From: Tragulus kanchil
Taxonomy: Eukaryota; Chordata; Mammalia; Artiodactyla; Tragulidae
Length of the DNA: 64,000 bases
Direction: 5' to 3'
NCBI GenBank assembly: GCA_022376925.1
Contig: JAIOJX010000003.1
Span: 37,935,874-37,999,873, forward strand
The notes under the pieces were generated by a model, which saw only the letters and a list, made by a program, of their open reading frames with translations, had not been told where the DNA came from and made no database searches. How positions within the stretch are numbered: position 1 is the first letter of the stretch; each line of letters starts with the position of its first letter. The position numbers were made by a program, and so were the translations under genes. Below, in pieces: positions 57,816 through 64,000 of this stretch.

Positions 57816-58957
57816 CCATTTCATCATCCTATGGACTCACAAAATGGTATCCTTAACTGTATTTCCCCAAATGTCCTTTCAAACATACACCATATTCCAT
57901 AAAGAACACTGCACATCTGCTCTTAAAAGAAATGGCTTTAATTGCTGAGCTTCTCATGGGGCATTTTCTCCATTTGTACCCGTCTGCACACTCTGATTAT
58001 CACGCCCTTTTCAGATCTTTTCTTTTCCTTAAATAACATCATTAATCCTATCCATGGTATCTTGAAAGGTGGAAATGAGTCTGGGGTAGTAATGATGCCT
58101 GATTATGTTCCCATCTTCCCGCAAACAAGAAAAAAAGATCGATGTTTCAAACTTCCCCCCTCCAAATAAACAAACAGCAGCAACAAACAACTACACAGAC
58201 GAAGGCATCTGATGGGAAAAAGTCTACTTCCAGCTTGAAATTGTAACTAGAAGGGAATTCTTGTAACTTGACAGGGAATTCTAGACACATAGGAAGATGT
58301 TTCCTGGAATACTAGGCAATTCTCTGCATCTTGTGGCAGAAAATTACATAAATAACATAGCCAAGGGAACCCTCTCTCTTCTTTTGGAAGAGAAAGTACA
58401 CAGGTTAAGGTAAAATAGACACTATTTTAAATTCATTGTGTCCTCACTTACCCTACTCTTTAAACACTGTGAATACATTCTGAATCAACTGGAGTTTTTA
58501 AACATCACAAACCAAACAAGTTTAAAAAAAGAAATAAAGAAAAATACTTTTATCAGCTTCTCTCTATATAGCTTTGTTTTTATGACAGTTGTTAAAATGA
58601 GAGCATTTCAGGAAAAAAAATCATTCTGCTCATGGGGCAATTATCACCTAAAAATAACACAATTCTCTCTGTTGGTAGTGCAAATAATACCTTTATGTGT
58701 CAAAAAAATAAAAAATTCAGACCACACATGTATTAGGACCGAAGAGAGAAGACAGAAGCTGTTCTAATAATCTTAATGAGAAAGCATGTTGACGCAAAAG
58801 TTTGAAGCTCACACATTGTAGGAAAGCTACTGCCACCAAAGCCAGCTGCCAATGGCACCAAAGTGAATGAACCTCCCCAACATACCTGGGACTGTTTGCG
58901 AACCTCTTACCAGGCTCTTGAAAACAATTCCTGGTGAATGATATCTTCTTCTCTTGA
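56011..58957. other. Unclassified stretch
   Basis: Frames of 60-109 codons occur (for example 56328-56543 plus, 58438-58767 plus), but none shows a family signature or supporting gene structure. Confidence 0.5.
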
Positions 58958-59179
58958 TGCTGTAGTTGCTTAGTCGCTCAGTTGTGTCTGATTCTTTGCA
59001 ATCCCACAGATTGTAGACCACCAGACACCGCCGTCCTTGGGATCTCCCAGGCAAAGATACTGCAGTGAGTGGCCATTTTCTTCTCCACAAGATCTTCCAG
59101 ACCCAAGGATCAAACCGGAGTCTCCTGCGTCTCCTGCATTAATGGAAGAGTCTTTAGGGCCAAGCAACCAGGGAAGCCC
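58958..59179 (-). mobile_element. Bov-tA SINE
   Basis: gctgtagttgcttagtcgct, ggcaaagatactgcagtgag, aaaccggagtctcctgcgtc and aaccagggaagccc: diverged reverse-complement copy with a small internal repeat of gtctcctgc. Confidence 0.88.
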
Positions 59180-61118
59180 AACTTCTCTACCACACTCCAA
59201 ATCTCATGAGTGTCTATCTCATTGGTAAACTCTAAATCAAACATTTGGGGAAAGACTCTGGTAAATGGGGTTACAAGTTCTTTCTCTACAATCTGGAAAA
59301 GAGTACAGAGACATTTGGCAATCAATATTTGCTGTGTGAATGTGTAAGGAGAGGAGTAAATGAATAAAACCATTCTTGAATGAGCAATTAGGGAAAATTA
59401 TATAAATAAAATGAGTGGAGAGGAGTTGTATTATTTGAATGTTTAACAGCTGGAAGCTGATATAGCCTGAATGATTGATTTCATAAAACAGTACCAACTA
59501 TTAGACTGGTTTGTGTCTTTAATTTTTTATTTTATTTTATTTATTTATCCTTGGCTTTTACATTGGTCACCCCTTTCCTGAACAGACTGTCTTTCTCTGA
59601 ATTCTGTAGTGATATTTACTAGTTTCCCCTTGACAAACTGATATCACAATCCAATTCTGCTTCCCTAAGATGGCTCCCCCTTATCATCATGAATGAGATT
59701 TTGCAATCCCCATCTTTTCAGTTATACTTTTACACATTAGTTCTAGAGATGGCAAATCACATTCCTGAGAATCGATTTTAGCAATTTAACTCAAATCCTT
59801 CTTACTTCTTCAAGTATTGCTTCATGCACATCAATATTTGTTGATTGGGCCTGCAACATTCCTAATGTTTTCATATTTTCATTGGTTTTATTAAATCAGC
59901 TATTCTTAGAACATAAGCAACTCATAGTACATAGACTGATAAAAAAAAAACTGTATATTAGTTTCTAAACAAAAGATAAGAAAATTTCTAGAATGATGAT
60001 TAAAACATCCTGCCACCAACAAATAGTGACAGTCCTAAAATATTACTGGAGTCAAGTGTTTTTTTTCTAAGGGTTAGAAAATATCATTACTTTAATGCTA
60101 TAATAATATGTTTAAGTAAACGTCACTGTATATTTTATTGCTGTATTAATTTCACCTAATGTGGTGCTTAGGGTAATATAGAAATGCACCATAATAATTC
60201 ATTTCAAATAGCTGTAATAGATACTGAAAGTTTCTTTTAAAAAGTATAGCCACTAATTAGATATTCAAACGACAATACTGGGACAGGAAAATGAATCACA
60301 GAAAGCATGCCCAGGCACTGGCCCGGATTACTTGGTTTAGTGGTCATAGAGGTCAGAATGACAAGCCACATCCCTGGTTTTCCCTTGCCTGGCTAAAAAT
60401 CATGTCATAACTCATGAAGATATAGCACAGGACCCGTGCTGACTTCTAAGATGCTCTGCATAGCAGCCTGCATGTTCACGAGGCAGAATGTTGTGTGGGA
60501 TTGTTCCTCATCGACCACAGCATTCCCGTGCCTAACTCCTTCGTTCCACTTTCCATTTAGCACAAGGCTGGCACTGAAACCCGAGAGCGTTTGTGGACTA
60601 TACAATGAGATAGGAACACTGTTTTCACTAATGGATAAGGCTGTGTTTATTTTCTAAAGCTTACGTGTATTTTTGTGACTATTCACAGGAACAGCAGTTT
60701 CTGTAAGGATGAGAAAAGAGGGCCTCATATGGAAAATGTAGACACTTATGTGCCTTTATGAGATACACACATATCTGCCAACATCTACACTTTGCACCAG
60801 GTGGCCACTTGTTTTATTGAATGAACACTCTATAGGCTTTTGTTTAAAGAGGTTCTCGAGGTCTCAGAGGTACAGATTGCTAAGAACAGGGGTCCTTTCA
60901 GGAATAGGACTTAGCAAGGGTGACTTTTAAAAGGTCATTGACCTGTGCTAGAGGTAGAGAATACTCAGGTGGATCCCCAGAGTGAAGGCAACCTGAGAGC
61001 TAGGATCACCCGATGAGCTGATCTGAGGTAAGACCATAGGGGAAGGGAGGCTGAATAAAACAGTTTAATTTACATTTCTACCTAGGGACAACCCTAAGCA
61101 AAGAAAATATTGGAAACT
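59180..61118. other. Unclassified single-copy stretch
   Basis: AT-rich with a (TTTTA)n-like run at 59525-59548. A more GC-balanced part (60300-60660) has short frames on both strands without a recognised family. Confidence 0.5.
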
Positions 61119-61249
61119 AAGGTTGGGGAAGGAAAAGGCAACCCAGTCCTGTATTCTTGCCTGAAAAACTCCATAGACAAGAGAAGCCCGGTGGACTACA
61201 ATCCATGGGGCTGCAAAGAGTGGGACATGACTGAGGAACTGAGCACAGG
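61119..61249 (+). mobile_element. Bov-tA SINE, 5'-truncated
   Basis: gaaggaaaaggcaacccagt, ctgtattcttgcctgaaaaa, ggactacaatccatggggct and gactgaggaactgagcacag; the tRNA-like head is missing. Confidence 0.88.
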
Positions 61250-61611
61250 GTTGGGCAAAAATAGAAAGGAAAAGACGAATGTGAGGAAAGAAAGGCTGTG
61301 AGAACAAAGCCATGCCTGAAAAAATGGCGCCCCATTTTTAAGAGCCTCTAATTTATCCATATCATGCTTGTAGAAGTCAACCAGTGACCCAATGCTGATG
61401 CCTGTACCAAGATTTCACAGCATATTGCTTGAAAAAGTCATATTACTCATCTGGTACTGTGATCTAATTATAGTTTTAATAAAATGAGATGACATTTTTT
61501 ATATCCTGAGTACATTTACAGCTACAGAAAATATTTGATTATGACCATATAGCTATGCCGGATACATAGATAAGTATTAGATGGATACACATGTACTCTC
61601 TTTTGTGCATC

Positions 61612-62380
61612 ACTTTTCTTCAGCTTTACTGAGATGTGACATATAACACGGTATAAATTTAAGGTGTAGAACACATTGGTTTGAAGGACTTATATATTGC
61701 AATATAATTACCACCATAGTGTTATCTAACACATCTATCACATCACATAGCTACCATTTCTTTTTGTAGGGAGGACATTTTGATCTCATCTTTTAACAAA
61801 TTGCAAGTATATAATAATAACATGATAATATTATCTATAATCATTACATTGAGCATTAAAGCCTCAGAATTTATTCATCTTCTAACTGAAACTTTGTATT
61901 TGTGGATCAACATTTCCTCATTTCCTTCATCCCTGAGTCCTGAGTAACTCTATTCTCTCACTCATGTTTCTACAAGTTTAACTTTTTTAGATTCAACATA
62001 TAAATGATATCATGCAGTATTTGGCTTTCTCTGACTTAGCTCCCTTAACGCAATGCTCTGAGGGCTCCGCTGGTGGTTCAGACAGTAAAGAATCTGCCTG
62101 ATTCTGACCCAGGAGATGGGTTCGATCCCTGGGCTGGGAAGAACCCCTGGAGGAGTTATGGCGGCCCACTCCATTATTCTTGCCTGGGGAATCCACCTGG
62201 ACAGAGGAGTCTGGAGGGCTGCAGTCCGTGGGATCACAAAGACTCGGACATGACTGAGTGATTCAGCACAGCACAGCACAGCACAGCACAATGCCCTCAA
62301 GTTCCATCCAAGTTATTGCAGATGACAGAACCTCCTTCTTTATCACTGCTGACTAATAGTGCTATGTGTATGTCTTCAGA
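61612..62380 (-). mobile_element. Old L1 3' region (L1M type), antisense, split by Bov-tA
   Basis: ttactgagatgtgacatata, gaatttattcatcttctaac, gattcaacatataaatgata and atgccctcaagttccatcca follow the reverse complement of an old L1M 3'UTR and ORF2 end. A Bov-tA at 62060-62290 interrupts it. Confidence 0.8.
62060..62290 (+). mobile_element. Bov-tA SINE with (CAGCA)n tail
   Basis: gagggctccgctggtggttc head, ggttcgatccctgggctggg B-box region, and a tail of about five CAGCA units. Flanks aatgctctgag and aatgccctcaag look like an imperfect target-site duplication in the L1. Confidence 0.93.
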
Positions 62381-62716
62381 GTAAGATATATGTATTAAGT
62401 GAGAACCCACATTGATTAACTAGTTAAAATGCAATTAAGCTTCTATGTTTGCTAATTAATTATATTGATCAATATCTCATTAGCAGTCCAAGCACAGCAA
62501 ACAAGCACTGTTTTAGGGACTGGCGTGCCGAAGGGAATAGAGTAGACATGAAACACGTAAACATTGCGACTTTGCCCTAATCAGGCAGCAATCTTAATGA
62601 GAAAAAGGCTTTTGTAAGAGGAAGAGTCAGTTCTTCCAAGGGTCCATCAGTTGTCCTGGCTTCCTGACCAGAGGCACCTATTATACCATATTGACCTCTG
62701 GATATTATTTATAATT

Positions 62717-63460
62717 ACATATAACACGGTATAAATTTAAGGTGTAGAACACATTGGTTTGAAGGACTTATATATTGCAATATAATTACCACCATAGTGT
62801 TATCTAACACATCTATCACATCACATAGCTACCATTTCTTTTTGTAGGGAGGACATTTTGATCTCATCTTTTAACAAATTGCAAGTATATAATAATAACA
62901 TGATAATATTATCTATAATCATTACATTGAGCATTAAAGCCTCAGAATTTATTCATCTTCTAACTGAAACTTTGTATTTGTGGATCAACATTTCCTCATT
63001 TCCTTCATCCCTGAGTCCTGAGTAACTCTATTCTCTCACTCATGTTTCTACAAGTTTAACTTTTTTAGATTCAACATATAAATGATATCATGCAGTATTT
63101 GGCTTTCTCTGACTTAGCTCCCTTAACGCAATGCTCTGAGGGCTCCGCTGGTGGTTCAGACAGTAAAGAATCTGCCTGATTCTGACCCAGGAGATGGGTT
63201 CGATCCCTGGGCTGGGAAGAACCCCTGGAGGAGTTATGGCGGCCCACTCCATTATTCTTGCCTGGGGAATCCACCTGGACAGAGGAGTCTGGAGGGCTGC
63301 AGTCCGTGGTAGCACAAAAACTCGGACATGACTGAGTGATTAGCACAGCACAGCACAGCACAGCACAATGCCCTCAAGTTCCATCCAAGTTATTGCAGAT
63401 GACAGAACCTCCTTCTTTATCACTGCTGACTAATAGTGCTATGTGTATGTCTTCAGAGTA
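62717..63460 (-). mobile_element. Old L1 3' region (duplicate copy)
   Basis: Copy of 61639-62380 from duplication 21. Confidence 0.8.
63139..63367 (+). mobile_element. Bov-tA SINE (duplicate copy)
   Basis: Copy of 62060-62290 from duplication 21. Confidence 0.93.
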
Positions 63461-63924
63461 AGATATATGTATTAAGTGAGAACCCACATTGATTAACTAG
63501 TTAAAATGCAATTAAGCTTCTATGTTTGCTAATTAATTATATTGATCAATATCTCATTAGCAGTCCAAGCACAGCAAACAAGCACTGTTTTAGGGACTGG
63601 CGTGCCGAAGGGAATAGAGTAGACATGAAACACGTAAACATTGCGACTTTGCCCTAATCAGGCAGCAATCTTAATGAGAAAAAGGCTTTTGTAAGAGGAA
63701 GAGTCAGTTCTTCCAAGGGTCCATCAGTTGTCCTGGCTTCCTGACCAGAGGCACCTATTATACCATAGTTACCTCTGGATATTATTTTAAATAAACTGAT
63801 ACAAGCTCAAGGTTCTTGGGGATTAGGGTATATAAATATTAAAAAATAAGCAAATCAATAAATACTATATAGTATGGATTGTGTTGCTTGAATTTTTTTA
63901 AATGATGGTTTTCTTTTTTAATTT

Positions 63925-64000
63925 TTGGCCACTTTTATTGATTTTTAAAATTTATTTTCATCCATCTTTATTATTTGGCCCGTGCGGGTCACCCATTGCA
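63925..64000 (-). mobile_element. CHR-variant SINE (locus F), cut by window end
   Basis: ttggccacttttattgattt, ttttcatccatctttattat and tttggcccgtgcgggtcacc match the 3' part of the variant SINE in antisense orientation. The G-rich tail seen at loci A-D is absent. Confidence 0.75.

Larger units (their letters stand above)
61639..63787. repeat. Direct duplication 21 (about 1.07 kb x2)
   Basis: Copy 1 is 61639-62710 and copy 2 is 62717-63787, with filler ataatt. Differences include the SINE end (gtgggatcacaaagactc against gtggtagcacaaaaactc). Confidence 0.96.

Noticed and set aside
58438..58767. 109-codon plus-strand frame
   Set aside because: Lysine-, isoleucine- and phenylalanine-rich product typical of a random frame in AT-rich DNA; no family signature.
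679..63787. Satellite array or CRISPR-like repeat structure
   Set aside because: Each block is a different sequence repeated only twice (three times where blocks overlap). There is no common unit, and the genome is mammalian.

Overview
The window is non-coding nuclear DNA of a pecoran ruminant (bovid, cervid or close relative). That call rests on the mobile elements: Bov-tA SINEs, BovB/Bov-A 3' ends, CHR-type tRNA-Glu SINEs, ruminant L1 and ERV LTRs, and a ruminant-type mariner, over old mammalian repeats (MIR, MER5A, MER20-like). The species cannot be fixed from sequence alone. No protein-coding gene, tRNA, rRNA or other functional RNA gene could be supported. The longest open frames (60-160 codons) are chance frames or translations of SINEs and L1; the only frame with a recognisable family is the decayed L1 ORF2 fragment at 49457-49867 on the minus strand.

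The dominant structure is artificial-looking. The window is cut by 21 junctions, and at each one the preceding 1.02-1.20 kb is repeated directly, almost identically. The sequence reads as 22 tiles of 1.3-5.9 kb laid end to end without their overlaps being merged. Overlap length stays near 1.1 kb while tile length varies about threefold, some junctions carry corrupted filler, and copies differ mainly in SINEs, microsatellites and near junctions. An assembly error is much the likeliest cause. About 23 kb of the 64 kb is redundant, leaving roughly 41 kb of real sequence.

Layout. 1-4.9 kb: L1 3' end, (TA)n, an old repeat, then unclassified sequence. 5.0-7.7 kb: two related ERV LTRs head to head, one interrupted by a SINE. 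7.9-9.5 kb: a different LTR (duplicated). 9.9-23.4 kb: mostly unclassified AT-rich DNA with MER5A, a CHR SINE, microsatellites, MIRs and a MER20-like element. 23.4-32.6 kb: several Bov-tA SINEs, a young CHR-variant SINE, MIR and a mariner remnant. 32.6-35.2 kb: a young SINE and a GC-rich antisense L1 5'UTR (duplicated). 36.9 kb: a 65-bp L1 patch with target-site duplications. 37-44 kb: an old mammalian repeat in several pieces, broken by BovB and SINEs. 45-51 kb: SINEs and a 5'-inverted L1. 51-64 kb: mainly unclassified, with Bov-tA copies and an old L1 3' region.

The most interesting biology is a young CHR-like SINE subfamily: five complete loci with clear target-site duplications and one cut by the window edge. 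Most loci end in a C-rich tail whose complement can form a G-quadruplex. No new multi-gene system was found.
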